The notes: a model not told the origin generated them from the letters alone. A DNA stretch of 64,000 nucleotides from CAZPHU01 sp964586285 (GCA_964586285.1 CAZPHU010000003.1:1-64000), one strand, 5' to 3'; positions 1 through 8,235 are shown, counted from the stretch's first letter. Translations and numbers: made by a program.

Positions 1-17
1 CCACCCCCTCTTCTTTA

Positions 18-43
18 CCAATCAGCCCGCCAGGGCTGATTGG
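18..43. repeat. Palindromic repeat, copy 1 (CCAATCAGCCC hairpin)
   Basis: An 11-bp perfect inverted repeat with a 4-nt loop: left arm 18-28 (CCAATCAGCCC), loop GCCA, right arm 33-43. The same stem recurs with a TTCG loop at 1054-1081, so this is a dispersed hairpin family rather than chance. No T-run follows on the plus strand. The minus strand has no clear terminator tail either. Confidence 0.7.
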
Positions 44-170
44 GGCACCGGTTACACAATTGCTTTCACTTTTTAACATATGTATACTGTGTATACACGT
101 ATTTTTGTATAGAATGTGTGAACATTGTTTCGTGACGGGATCGATTCAATCTTTAAACGGGAGTCTATGG

Positions 171-464
171 ATGGATATCCGCGAAATACTTAAGAAGGAA
201 GGCATTTCCGAGCAAAATGCCCTTCGAGATCAAGCAATCATGGTCGCCATGTCCAAAATATCACATTTTGAAGCAATATGTCACAAGTTTGAACAAAAAT
301 ATGGCGAGGATTTTCAGCACTTCAAAAGGGCAAATGATCGGAAAAAAGAAACCGAAGATTTTAAGATGGAAGATGACCTTCTGGATTGGGAATTTGCCGA
401 CTCTTCGCTGAAATGGTGGAAAAATGCCATCCGAGAGACTCGCAGTGCCGCTTATGATACTTGA
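171..464 (+). CDS. Antitoxin-like small protein (resembles partners of TumE/DUF6516 toxins)
   Basis: This 97-aa acidic, helical protein starts at ATG 171, which has a GGGAG ribosome-binding site 7 nt upstream. The longer ORF opening at 60 lacks that support. The pattern of an N-terminal helix, an FExxCxxFExKYG segment near residues 30-43 and a C-terminal DWEFADSSLKWWKNAI segment resembles, from memory, antitoxins paired with TumE-family (DUF6516) toxins. An overlapping ATG at 454 begins a reading frame (MILEDFSSIIGSYS) that stops after 14 codons at 498. The overlap is typical of an antitoxin-toxin pair, so a toxin may once have followed and been lost. The family assignment is recalled, not searched. 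The protein could also be an unrelated small helical protein. Confidence 0.55.
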   Translation: MDIREILKKEGISEQNALRDQAIMVAMSKISHFEAICHKFEQKYGEDFQHFKRANDRKKETEDFKMEDDLLDWEFADSSLKWWKNAIRETRSAAYDT

Positions 465-535
465 AGATTTTTCCTCTATTATTGGTTCGTACTCATAGCG
501 TTACATATTGATAAAAGCCCCGAGGATACATGATT

Positions 536-709
536 TCACATTGACCATTTTGCAGAGTCGATATACTCAACCGACACGTGTTCCGGGGGATTGGGGTAAT
601 TAATGGCCTTGGCCAAAGTTATAACTGATTTTGTAAGTTCTTCAGGGTTTTCTATAGAATTCATTACACGCACCCATACGAAATACTCAGGCGAATTTGG
701 TGTCAGTTT
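536..709 (-). CDS. Small hypothetical protein
   Basis: A 57-codon frame whose ATG at 709 is preceded by GGAGAGG a few bases upstream. An alternative in-frame ATG at 739 would add 10 residues. The product begins MKLTPNSPEYF and contains a segment rich in Pro, Asn and Glu. I recognise no family. It lies opposite the remnant downstream of the antitoxin-like gene, and directly after another tiny frame (741-854) on the same strand. It may be a degraded gene tail rather than an intact gene. Confidence 0.35.
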   Translation of the reverse strand, partial: KLTPNSPEYFVWVRVMNSIENPEELTKSVITLAKAINYPNPPEHVSVEYIDSAKWSM

Positions 710-740
710 CATTACCTCTCCAACTTCTCTACTTCGCATA

Positions 741-854
741 TCACCGTTGCTTAATTACTTCGCCTAAGCGGATTTCCTTTTTTTCCAAGTCTATCCCTAT
801 CATGTAACCATTCTTCATTTCGGAATGCTCAATGTAGTTATGACGATCAGTCAT
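741..854 (-). CDS. Very small hypothetical ORF upstream of 536-709
   Basis: A 37-codon frame starting at ATG 854 and ending TGA 741. Its product contains KNGYMIGIDLEKKEIRLGEV. The composition is protein-like, but no family is recognised and no strong ribosome-binding site is visible. It ends 1 nt before an ATG at 739 that opens the next small frame. The two may be fragments of one gene or a coupled pair of tiny genes. Confidence 0.22.
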   Translation of the reverse strand: MTDRHNYIEHSEMKNGYMIGIDLEKKEIRLGEVIKQR

Positions 855-1053
855 GCAAATGGACTATGATGCGCGCAGTGGATGTAGAATGGTGTTGCTG
901 GACGGGATCCGCCTGGATGCTTAGAACATGGATCCCCGTCCCGCTGAAGCGGGACTGGGATGACAATGGGAGAGTTGTCGCATGCGATGATAAGTGCCTG
1001 GTCTATCAGAGCCCATCTGCAATCACACGAATCACCGTTCAGACGATTCGTTG

Positions 1054-1081
1054 CCCAATCAGCCCTTCGGGGCTGATTGGG
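1054..1081 (+). repeat. Palindromic repeat, copy 2; terminator-like with TTCG loop
   Basis: A perfect 12-bp stem (CCCAATCAGCCC, 1054-1065), a TTCG tetraloop and the complementary arm 1070-1081. A T-rich tract (TGTTTTTTTGTTT) starts about 8 nt later. The 11-bp core of the stem is identical to the hairpin at 18-43. A plus-strand transcript ending here could use it as an intrinsic terminator, but no gene clearly reads into it. Confidence 0.65.
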
Positions 1082-1335
1082 TGGAGGGTGTTTTTTTGTT
1101 TCTGTACCCGGGGCGATGCCCCTCCAGGGCTGAGATGAAAGTCCGGCGGTTATGGTTTGAGATTCCGGCGTTTCTCTTGTTTGGTTATGCGTTTTGCGAA
1201 AGGCAGGACGGAGGGTAAAAGCCGAAACAACGTGAGGCTTTTAGTACCTGAAGGACGAATGAGCCCGGTTGTTTCCGGGTGAAATGAGGAATGAAGGTAC
1301 CGGGTCGCGCGAAGCGCGAGAGCCCGGAGGAGGCC

Positions 1336-1500
1336 CGGTTCCGCGAAGCGGAATTCGCCCAAATGTTTACCTTGTCTCTCCGGTCCTGCGAAGCGGGATT
1401 CGCCCAGATGCTTACCTTGTCTCTCCGGTCCTGCGAAGCGGGATTCGCCCGGATGGTTACCTTGTCTCTCCGGTCCTGCGAAGCGGGATTCGCCCGGATG
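1336..1500. repeat. 45-bp tandem repeat, about 3.7 copies
   Basis: Units start at 1336, 1381, 1426 and 1471, exactly 45 bp apart, with the fourth cut after 30 bp. Copies 2 and 3 differ at only two positions and copy 1 is more diverged. Each unit contains an inverted GCGAA...TTCGC pair around GCGGGA. The period is a multiple of three, so repeats of 15 residues appear in open frames, but those frames have no ribosome-binding site and no recognisable product. Confidence 0.85.
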
Positions 1501-1640
1501 TTTTAAAAAACCTTTTTAAAAGGATAAATCGGCGTCCCATCACATAATCACACGACTCTTTTTCAAATATAAGAGAATTGTTAGCATATGCGACCGACTC
1601 CATACTCTTCGCATTCGGCGCATACTTTCCTTACCCATTT

Positions 1641-1682
1641 CTAACATTCGACAAACATTGAGCTTACAATTCAAACATAATT
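1641..1682 (+). promoter_or_regulatory. Predicted Pho box upstream of TonB operon
   Basis: Hexamers CTAACA (1641), CAAACA (1652) and CTTACA (1663) are spaced exactly 11 bp apart, with a further CAAACA at 1672. The 11-bp phasing is the known architecture of PhoB/PhoP-type binding sites. The same CTAACA-like hexamer at 11-bp phase precedes pstS and pstC in this window. An AT-rich stretch suitable for a -10 element follows. Assignment to PhoB is inference. Confidence 0.6.
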
Positions 1683-1740
1683 TTGTTATTCCTTTGAGAT
1701 ATTTTTTCGAAAGTAGTTGTCAGAAAATAAGGAGATCTAA

Positions 1741-2595
1741 ATGAAGCTGGCATGTAGTCGGATTTTAAAAGCCGGCATTGTACTGCTGGTACCGGCCTCG
1801 TTTTTGTTTGCTCAGCAAGAGGACATAAAGGCTGAAATTACGCGTATTCGCAAGGAGCTGATGCAGGTTCAGGAAGAGCGTGAACGTGTCATTGAGGAGA
1901 AAAAAAAGGATGTGGAAGATTTTGAAGCGTATCGCAAACGCATGCGCTCCCGTATGCGGGCCGTTCGTCTTGAAACTGATTCGATAGGAAAGGAAATTGT
2001 AGCTTATAAATTCAAAAACGATTCGGTTGCGTCCCTCATAAATGCACAAAAGTCGAGAAAACAACATTTTGATATCCTTCAGGAATCACTTCGAAAAGAA
2101 CTTTTACAATCCGCCGATCGTGTACTAAAAATTGCTCATACCTATCCTCCCAGTGCCGGCGATAAATCAATTTCAGCAAGCAAACTTTTGCAAAATGACA
2201 TATCCACCAAGAGTGTCGATAACATAGAAGCTGTAAATCGATTGTTTCAAATCGTTCGAGACATGCAGGATGCTTCGGGTGTTATTCAGATAGTGCAGGG
2301 GACATCGCCATTACCGGAAATCAGAGGAACAACTTATCGTCTACGTCTGGGGTCAATGTTTGAAGCTGTTGTCAATGCTGAGGGCACTAAAGCTGCGCTT
2401 TGGACCGGGAAAACCGATGACGGTGATTTGAATTGGACACTTATCGATGATCCGGTTACCGCCAACCAGATTCTCAAGGCGGTCAACGTTCGGGAAGGGA
2501 AAGAAGTTCCAGAGCTTGTTGAGTTACCACTTCAGCACGTGAATGTGCTTAAAGATAAAGGTACTGCGGTATTGAAAGAGGAGAGTTCTAAATAA
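1741..2595 (+). CDS. DUF3450 family periplasmic coiled-coil protein of TonB/TtpC system
   Basis: A 284-aa exported protein. It has an N-terminal signal peptide ending around FLFAQ (residue 24), then a charged coiled coil (about 27-125) rich in EEERERVIEEKKK-like heptads, then a globular C-terminal half. DUF3450 proteins are encoded just before TtpC in TonB2-type systems and are thought to be periplasmic accessory factors. An AAGGAG site precedes ATG 1741. Its stop overlaps the start of ttpC, so the two are translationally coupled. It opens a six-gene operon behind a predicted Pho box. Its role is inferred from neighbours; no enzymatic motif is visible. Confidence 0.85.
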   Translation: MKLACSRILKAGIVLLVPASFLFAQQEDIKAEITRIRKELMQVQEERERVIEEKKKDVEDFEAYRKRMRSRMRAVRLETDSIGKEIVAYKFKNDSVASLINAQKSRKQHFDILQESLRKELLQSADRVLKIAHTYPPSAGDKSISASKLLQNDISTKSVDNIEAVNRLFQIVRDMQDASGVIQIVQGTSPLPEIRGTTYRLRLGSMFEAVVNAEGTKAALWTGKTDDGDLNWTLIDDPVTANQILKAVNVREGKEVPELVELPLQHVNVLKDKGTAVLKEESSK

Positions 2596-4067
2596 TGAAG
2601 AAATCAATTTGTCTATCTATTGCAGTAACAATGCTTTTGTCTTTTGTTAACTTCGGCGCCCCAAAGTCGACTATTGATGCTCAACAGCGTGAACTCGCGG
2701 TCCTGAAAAGTTATCTTCAGAACGCACGGGATTCGCTTCAGTATGAAATTACAGAGCGCTGGCGTCTTAAGCAAAGATTCGTAGAACAACGTGAAATTGA
2801 CAAGGAAAAACTTGTCGAATTACGGGAAAATCAGGAAAGGTCCTTTACCGAACTGGCTCAGGCTAAAGAAGAGTTCTACGCTCGTCAGCGGGTACTTGAG
2901 GACGAGAAAAAGGCAGTCCAGTCTACGGCGGAGCAGTGGGAATATGTTACGACCTCTTTTAACGAAATCTTCCAGAAAGAATCTGAAAGCCTTGATGAAG
3001 CAATGCCTCTTGGATTAGAAACTCGAAGAGAGAGACTGGAAGAACTTCGGCGCATATACCGTTCAAATAAAAATCCTAAAAGTATTTTGCCCCAAATACT
3101 TGACTACTATGAAAACAATATCAAAATAGGTCAAACCGTTTCTTTTTCAAGAAAAGTGGTGATGCCAGACGAAGGTGATGCTCAGGAGATGTCGGTCGTT
3201 CGCTTTGGTAATGTTTTTGCCTATACTTTGAGCAATGACGGTTCTCCTTACATAATTCGTCAAACCGGGAAACTCGGCGCGGGTAAGTTCGCGATTGAAC
3301 CCGTGGGAGCAGTTGAAATTGCCGGCCAACTCCAACAGCAGATTCCTCAATGGAATAAAAACAAAGAGATCTCATCTAAAGTAGTGGTTGATGTGATGCA
3401 GAATGCCAATTCCGGATTACTGATTTCCGGTAAGAAAGTCAAGATGTCAACCCAGTTTATGAATTGGCTAAATTCAGGCGGTCCCGTGATGATACCGCTG
3501 TTTGGATTACTCTTTTGGGCCTTGTTACTCATTGTCGCCAAGCTTTTTCAATACAGACGAAAACATAAGACTAACAAAGCTTTTTATGACAAAGTGCTTG
3601 AGCTGTTAAATCAAAACAAGCTGGATGAGGCACTCGGATATGCAAGGAAGAACAAGGGTGTTGTCTCCAAGGTTGTCACTACTTGTCTAGAGCACTCGAA
3701 ATGGAACAGATCCTCCGCTGAGAAGGCCGTACGTGAGATTCTGTTAGACGAAATTCCACAGCTTGATAAGCATCTTGCAACGCTTGCGGTGATTGCCGGC
3801 GCAGCCCCGCTTCTTGGGCTGTTAGGTACGGTTACCGGCATGATCAATCTTTTTGAGGTTATTACTCATTATGGTACGGGGGATCCCAAGATCCTTGCAG
3901 GCGGTATATCGGAGGCACTAATCACTACGCAATCGGGATTGTCGGTGGCTATACCTATTCTTCTGGTGCATAACTTTTTGCGAAATAAATCATTGCACAT
4001 CCAAAACGAGATGAGCAAAAACGCGATTCGTATCCTTAATCGACTTTGGCCAGAGGCTGCCAAATGA
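2595..4067 (+). CDS. ttpC: TtpC: long MotA/TolQ/ExbB-family protein with periplasmic coiled coil
   Basis: This 490-aa protein combines a signal-like N-terminus (1-22), a long coiled-coil and globular periplasmic part (about 25-290) and a C-terminal ExbB/TolQ-type channel domain. A transmembrane segment lies near 295-318. The conserved AAPLLGLLGTVTGMI segment and GISEALITTQSGLSVAIP segment lie near 398-455. In Vibrio TonB2 systems TtpC is an essential fourth component alongside ExbB2, ExbD2 and TonB2, and links proton flow to outer-membrane transport. Start and stop overlap both neighbours, which is typical of a tightly coupled operon. Confidence 0.9.
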   Translation: MKKSICLSIAVTMLLSFVNFGAPKSTIDAQQRELAVLKSYLQNARDSLQYEITERWRLKQRFVEQREIDKEKLVELRENQERSFTELAQAKEEFYARQRVLEDEKKAVQSTAEQWEYVTTSFNEIFQKESESLDEAMPLGLETRRERLEELRRIYRSNKNPKSILPQILDYYENNIKIGQTVSFSRKVVMPDEGDAQEMSVVRFGNVFAYTLSNDGSPYIIRQTGKLGAGKFAIEPVGAVEIAGQLQQQIPQWNKNKEISSKVVVDVMQNANSGLLISGKKVKMSTQFMNWLNSGGPVMIPLFGLLFWALLLIVAKLFQYRRKHKTNKAFYDKVLELLNQNKLDEALGYARKNKGVVSKVVTTCLEHSKWNRSSAEKAVREILLDEIPQLDKHLATLAVIAGAAPLLGLLGTVTGMINLFEVITHYGTGDPKILAGGISEALITTQSGLSVAIPILLVHNFLRNKSLHIQNEMSKNAIRILNRLWPEAAK

Positions 4068-4687
4068 CGCTGTTATATGATACGTTTGTTTATTTCAGCA
4101 AGGGTGGGATACTGATGATTTTCATTTTCGGTGTGTCATTTGTAGCCTGGTTCCTGGGAATGGAGAAGCTGTTCTTTTTCCATAAGTTGACCAGCGCAAG
4201 AAAAAAATTCCTTCTCGCCGCTGATGCTCTTCTTGAAGGAAAACAATATTCCCCCACCGGCTTCCCGCCGTATGACCAGCTTCTTTCCGAACTGGGAAGA
4301 AATGTCAATTGTAAAGGCTGCAATCCGGTTTTGCTGTTTAAAGAGTATCTTATTTCCGCTGTTCCAGAGATTGAAAAGGGTTTCTCTACAATGTCTTCCT
4401 GGATTTCCGTCGCACCTCTTCTGGGCTTGTTGGGAACGGTCAGTGGAATGATTGTTACTTTTCGCGTAATAACAGATTACGGACTGGGCAATCCTAACCT
4501 GACAGCAGAGGGGATCAGTGTAGCACTCATAACAACGCAGGCAGGACTGACAGTTGCCTTTCCGCTTATGCTGTTTCACAACTATCTGGTAAACAAATCA
4601 AGGAAACTTTCCAATGCCATGATGTACGATGGTGAAATACTGGTAAAGCAAATTGATGCGTTCAAATCGTCAAACGCTTCATCTTAA
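4064..4687 (+). CDS. exbB: ExbB family proton channel protein
   Basis: A 207-aa inner-membrane protein. Its ATG at 4064 overlaps the ttpC stop in ATGA, which I prefer over a TTG start at 4046. It has a first membrane segment near residues 12-32. The two conserved ExbB/TolQ helices carry APLLGLLGTVSGMI and GISVALITTQAGLTVAFP at about 120-180. With ExbD it forms the proton-driven motor that energises TonB. Its length fits ExbB2-type proteins. Confidence 0.92.
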   Translation: MTLLYDTFVYFSKGGILMIFIFGVSFVAWFLGMEKLFFFHKLTSARKKFLLAADALLEGKQYSPTGFPPYDQLLSELGRNVNCKGCNPVLLFKEYLISAVPEIEKGFSTMSSWISVAPLLGLLGTVSGMIVTFRVITDYGLGNPNLTAEGISVALITTQAGLTVAFPLMLFHNYLVNKSRKLSNAMMYDGEILVKQIDAFKSSNASS

Positions 4688-4735
4688 TATCACGGCGGTA
4701 TTTAACGACAAAAAACCGTAAGGAGCGGTAATAGT

Positions 4736-5146
4736 ATGTTCGATGATTATGCTTTAGTAAATAGAGATTCACAACCGGCGGTAGTAGACATGGGACCACT
4801 CATTGATATGGTCTTCATTTTGTTGATCTTTTTTGTTATAACCACGAATTTCAATCGTCAGACCGGTGTGGATGTATCTAAACCCAAGGCTAAGAGTGCT
4901 GTCAGTCAGGGGCAAAAAACCATTCTTGTAGGGGTAACCAGGGAAGGTACTATTCACGTACACGGCAGACAGGTAAGTCCGGAGCGTCTAAACATGCTCA
5001 TTCAGCAAGAAGTAACGAAAAATCCGCAAACCTCGGTTGTAATAATCGCTGATACGGATGCGTCCATTGGTAAAGCTGTGGAAGTTATGGATCAGGCTTC
5101 TTTGGCTGGAGCCGAAAAGGTTTCAATAGCCGCTGAGCAGGATTAG
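4736..5146 (+). CDS. exbD: ExbD family biopolymer transport protein
   Basis: A 136-aa protein with the classic ExbD/TolR layout: a short cytoplasmic N-terminus, one membrane helix with the essential Asp (PLIDMVFILLIFFVITTNF, about residues 22-40) and a periplasmic domain ending in the conserved VVIIADTDASIGKAVEVMD region. AAGGAGCGG precedes the ATG. It partners ExbB and TtpC in the upstream genes to drive TonB. Confidence 0.95.
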   Translation: MFDDYALVNRDSQPAVVDMGPLIDMVFILLIFFVITTNFNRQTGVDVSKPKAKSAVSQGQKTILVGVTREGTIHVHGRQVSPERLNMLIQQEVTKNPQTSVVIIADTDASIGKAVEVMDQASLAGAEKVSIAAEQD

Positions 5147-5204
5147 GTACGTCATACCGCAAGCGAATATCAGCATACAAACAAACTATCCATTAGGTAA
5201 AAGT

Positions 5205-5834
5205 ATGAACTTTTTAGCTCAATCCTTCATATATTTAATCAAAATCATGCTCGTGTTAACTATAAACATCACATTGTTTCTGGTAATTCCGGCAACTCAT
5301 AATCTCTTTGGGATGTTCAAGGAGGAAAAGAAGGAAATAGTTCAACAGAAAAAGGTTGTTGCCGAGCTGGTTAAACCCAAACCTAAACCCCAGGAGCAAA
5401 AACAACCACAACGTCTGCGATCTGTTTCAAATGCAAAATCTCAACCGATGCAAAGCAGAATGAAATTTGATTTTAAACCTGATCTCAGCGTTCAGGGTTC
5501 CGCGGGAGGAGTCGGAATGGAAAGCCGGGAGCTTCAAGCAGAGGTTTTCGAGGAGGGTGAAGTTGATCAGAACGCGATCCCGGTCAAAGCTACTCAACCG
5601 GCCTATCCAAGTCGAGCCCGCGATCTAGCAATTGAGGGAACCGTTACGATAACTTTTGTAGTGGATGTCGATGGAAGAGTCGTTGAAATTGAAAATATTG
5701 ATGCTCCGCATCAGAGTTTTGTGACTGAAGCCAGGAAAACCGTTTCACAATGGCGTTTTAGACCGGCACAGAATAAGGGCGTACCGGTTAAACAAAGGGT
5801 TAGAATCTCAATCGACTTTTCGCTTGATCAGTAG
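5205..5834 (+). CDS. tonB: TonB family energy transducer
   Basis: A 209-aa protein with an N-terminal membrane anchor (about 10-32), a Pro/Lys-rich linker (VKPKPKPQEQKQPQ, about 60-80) and a C-terminal TonB domain (about 125-208). The C-terminal domain has the hallmark QPAYPSRARDLAIEGTV and WRFRPA segments. It spans the periplasm and contacts TonB-dependent receptors in the outer membrane. A candidate client in this window is the receptor at 32628-35078. Confidence 0.93.
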   Translation: MNFLAQSFIYLIKIMLVLTINITLFLVIPATHNLFGMFKEEKKEIVQQKKVVAELVKPKPKPQEQKQPQRLRSVSNAKSQPMQSRMKFDFKPDLSVQGSAGGVGMESRELQAEVFEEGEVDQNAIPVKATQPAYPSRARDLAIEGTVTITFVVDVDGRVVEIENIDAPHQSFVTEARKTVSQWRFRPAQNKGVPVKQRVRISIDFSLDQ

Positions 5835-5840
5835 GGAATT

Positions 5841-6767
5841 ATGAAGATACAGACAGTTTTTTTAATTTTTCTTCTTCTGCCTTCGATAGTAACCGCAAGT
5901 CTTCTGGACAAAGCAAATGAGCTTTTTAAAGCCGGTAAAACTCTGGAGGCAATAGATGCATATCGCCAAGCGGCTTTGGGTGGTGAAAACCCGGCGCTGT
6001 GCTATTTCAATATGGCAAATGCATACTATCAAATAGACAGCCTACCCCAATGCATCGTGTATTATAAGGCATGCCTGGGCTATGCACCAGATTATTTCCG
6101 TGCCCACCTTAACCTGGCAATCGCATATTATTCGCTCGATGATATCGGAGCTTGTGTTGCGGCGATTAACAGGGCGCTTTCCATCAAAGCCGATGACCAA
6201 AAGGCACTGTCTATCCTATCAGCAAGTTACAGGAAAGCAGGTGCTTACCCCGAAGCCGTCGCCACATTCGAACGACTTGTTACATCTTACCCGGATCACG
6301 AAGAGGCATACATCGCGCTGGCGGAGATGTATCGGGAGCTGGAAGATCCCGATGCTGCAATCAATTGGCTTCTGAAGTATCCGGGGGCAGGAAGAAACGA
6401 GTCATACGTCCAGGTTCTTCTGGCCGACATCTTTGAATCTGAAAATGACCTTGAGAAAGCTCTCTACTACTTGCAGCAGTCCTACGAAAAAGATTCCTCA
6501 AACAAGTGGGTTTTCTACAGAATTGTACTACTGCATCAAAAAATGGGAAATACCATGGTGGCCCTGGAGCAGGCAAAAAGAGGTGTAGAACTCATGCCTG
6601 ACTTTGCCGAACTCAGTCTTTTTGCAGGAAATCTAGCATTTCAGTTGGAAAAATATGAAGAGGCTGAACGATACTACACAATCGCCAGAAATAATGGATC
6701 TGCAGGTGCAGTTGTCGGCCTGGAGAATATTCGTGTGATCCGCACTCATTATGCCGAAAATGAGTAA
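5841..6767 (+). CDS. Exported tetratricopeptide-repeat protein
   Basis: A 308-aa protein with a signal peptide (1-19, ending TAS) followed by a solenoid of about seven TPR units. Typical pairs are visible, such as CYFNMANAYYQIDSLPQCIVYY and AHLNLAIAYYSLDDIGACV-like segments. It starts 6 nt after tonB and is the last gene of the operon. TPR proteins occupy the same position in Vibrio-type TonB2/TtpC clusters. A scaffolding role in the periplasm is inferred. Confidence 0.88.
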   Translation: MKIQTVFLIFLLLPSIVTASLLDKANELFKAGKTLEAIDAYRQAALGGENPALCYFNMANAYYQIDSLPQCIVYYKACLGYAPDYFRAHLNLAIAYYSLDDIGACVAAINRALSIKADDQKALSILSASYRKAGAYPEAVATFERLVTSYPDHEEAYIALAEMYRELEDPDAAINWLLKYPGAGRNESYVQVLLADIFESENDLEKALYYLQQSYEKDSSNKWVFYRIVLLHQKMGNTMVALEQAKRGVELMPDFAELSLFAGNLAFQLEKYEEAERYYTIARNNGSAGAVVGLENIRVIRTHYAENE

Positions 6768-6842
6768 CCGCAAACAAAAAATGTAAACAGGGCTGAAATG
6801 TAATTCTTTTTATTTCAACAATTTACACTCTACATTTGCCCG

Positions 6843-6900
6843 CTAACATAATCCTAACAATTCACACACACATTCCTAACAGTTGTGATGGATATTTATA
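6843..6900 (+). promoter_or_regulatory. Predicted Pho box and -10 region upstream of pstS
   Basis: CTAACA occurs at 6843, 6854 and 6876. The first two are 11 bp apart and the third is a further 22 bp (two periods) on. A TATTTATA element at 6893-6900 sits where the -10 of a PhoB-activated promoter would be. The same hexamer phasing precedes the TonB operon and pstC. PhoB binding is inferred from this spacing and the adjacent phoBR genes. Confidence 0.7.
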
Positions 6901-7023
6901 CACCATTTTAACTTAGACTTAATAATTCTTAAATAAGACCTCAATGCAATATTCTGTAAAATGCACGAAAGGTTACGATTCCCTAACAAATTATCTTTGT
7001 TTAATATCAAAAGGAGGACAGTC

Positions 7024-8076
7024 ATGTCTCAAAGAATTAGCAAAAGGCTCATAACATGCGTAATTTCATGCATCTTATGCGTCTCATTTTTCGTTCATGC
7101 CCAAGATAATGAGCTTCTTGGAGCGGGAGCGACTTTTCCCTATCCTTTATATTCGAAGATGTTTGATGTGTATAACAAACAGTACGGAGTAAAAGTAAAC
7201 TATCAATCCATAGGTTCCGGAGGCGGGATCAGGCAGCTTGAAAGCAAAACTGTCGATTTCGGTGCATCAGACGCCTTTATGACCGATAAAAAAATCGAAA
7301 GCCTCGAATCCGACATCATACACATTCCAACCTGCTTAGGAGCAGTAGTCGTTACTTACAACGTTCCCGGGAATCCTGAGTTAAAGATAACTCCGGATAT
7401 CTTGGCGGATATTTTCCTGGGAAAAATCAAAAAATGGAACGATCCCAGAATTTCCGAAATCAATAGCGGGGTAAAACTTCCTAACCTGAAGATTATGATC
7501 GTTCATCGTTCAGACGGCAGTGGGACGACGTTTATTTTCACCGATTATCTTGCTAAGATCAGCAGTGCTTGGAAAGAAAAAGTGGGCGTGGGTAAATCAA
7601 TAAAGTGGCCCACCGGACTTGGCGCTAAGGGTAACGAGGGTGTAAGCGGAATGGTAAAGCAGGTCAAAGGAAGTATAGGATATTGTGAACTTGCCTACGC
7701 TCTTCATAACAATATGCCTACCGCAAAGATCAAAAACAGCAGCGGCAACTTTATCAAGCCTCAAATCAGTTCGATCAGCGCCGCCGCCAACGCCGAAATT
7801 CCTTCACACACACGGGTATCTGTGACTAATACCGACGCCCCTGAGGGGTATCCAATTTCAAGTTTTACTTGGATTCTGTTGTACAAAGAGCAAAACTATA
7901 ATAAGCGCAGCAAAGAGAAGGCAAACACTCTGGTAAATTTACTGTGGTGGATGTTACATGACGGTCAGAAATATGCTGAACCGCTGGATTATGCTCCATT
8001 ATCCAAGAAGGCGGTTGAAAAAGCCGAAACTCTTTTAAAATCTGTAACTTATGATGGTAAACCGATAAAAGAATAA
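7024..8076 (+). CDS. pstS: Phosphate ABC transporter substrate-binding protein PstS
   Basis: A 350-aa periplasmic phosphate-binding protein. ATG 7024 is chosen because AAAGGAGG lies just upstream; the ORF also extends to an earlier ATG at 6961 without such a site. It has a signal peptide (1-27, ending VHA). PstS hallmarks are present: GAGATFPYPLYSKMF, SIGSGGGIRQLE, the phosphate-contacting VDFGASDAFM, and RSDGSGTTFIFTDYL. It delivers phosphate to the PstCAB transporter encoded downstream. Confidence 0.97.
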   Translation: MSQRISKRLITCVISCILCVSFFVHAQDNELLGAGATFPYPLYSKMFDVYNKQYGVKVNYQSIGSGGGIRQLESKTVDFGASDAFMTDKKIESLESDIIHIPTCLGAVVVTYNVPGNPELKITPDILADIFLGKIKKWNDPRISEINSGVKLPNLKIMIVHRSDGSGTTFIFTDYLAKISSAWKEKVGVGKSIKWPTGLGAKGNEGVSGMVKQVKGSIGYCELAYALHNNMPTAKIKNSSGNFIKPQISSISAAANAEIPSHTRVSVTNTDAPEGYPISSFTWILLYKEQNYNKRSKEKANTLVNLLWWMLHDGQKYAEPLDYAPLSKKAVEKAETLLKSVTYDGKPIKE

Positions 8077-8083
8077 AAATATA

Positions 8084-8119
8084 AAAAAGGTGAGAAACAA
8101 GAAGGTTTCTCACCTTTTT
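8084..8119 (+). terminator. Intrinsic terminator after pstS
   Basis: A 15-bp perfect stem (AAAAAGGTGAGAAAC, 8084-8098), a 6-nt loop and the complementary arm 8105-8119 ending in five T residues. It starts 8 nt after the pstS stop. It probably stops most transcripts after pstS, giving the binding protein a high dose relative to the downstream membrane genes. Confidence 0.85.
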
Positions 8120-8235
8120 ACCAAATTTTAGTACCTTATTTCCGAAAGGAAAACCGAATGTAGCTTGTTTGTCGTTACGTTTCTCGGGAGGTGAGAGACC
8201 CCGGGAATTAATTACGAGAGAGAGGAGAGAAAATA

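Larger units (their letters stand above)
855..1640. other. Gene-free accessory stretch with hairpins and tandem repeats
   Basis: I find no convincing coding region here. The open frames run through inverted or tandem repeats and have low-complexity products. The stretch contains several GC-rich inverted repeats (for example CCCGCTGAAGCGGG near 939-952), the hairpin at 1054-1081 and the 45-bp tandem array at 1336-1500. It looks like accumulated dispersed-repeat DNA between the antitoxin-like locus and the Pho-boxed TonB operon. Confidence 0.6.

Noticed and set aside
1336..1500. CRISPR array
   Set aside because: The 45-bp units are contiguous, with no unique spacers between repeats, and no cas gene is nearby.
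866..1547. Several overlapping open frames on both strands across the repeat region
   Set aside because: They run through hairpins and tandem repeats, lack ribosome-binding sites and have repetitive, Arg/Pro-rich products with no recognisable domain.
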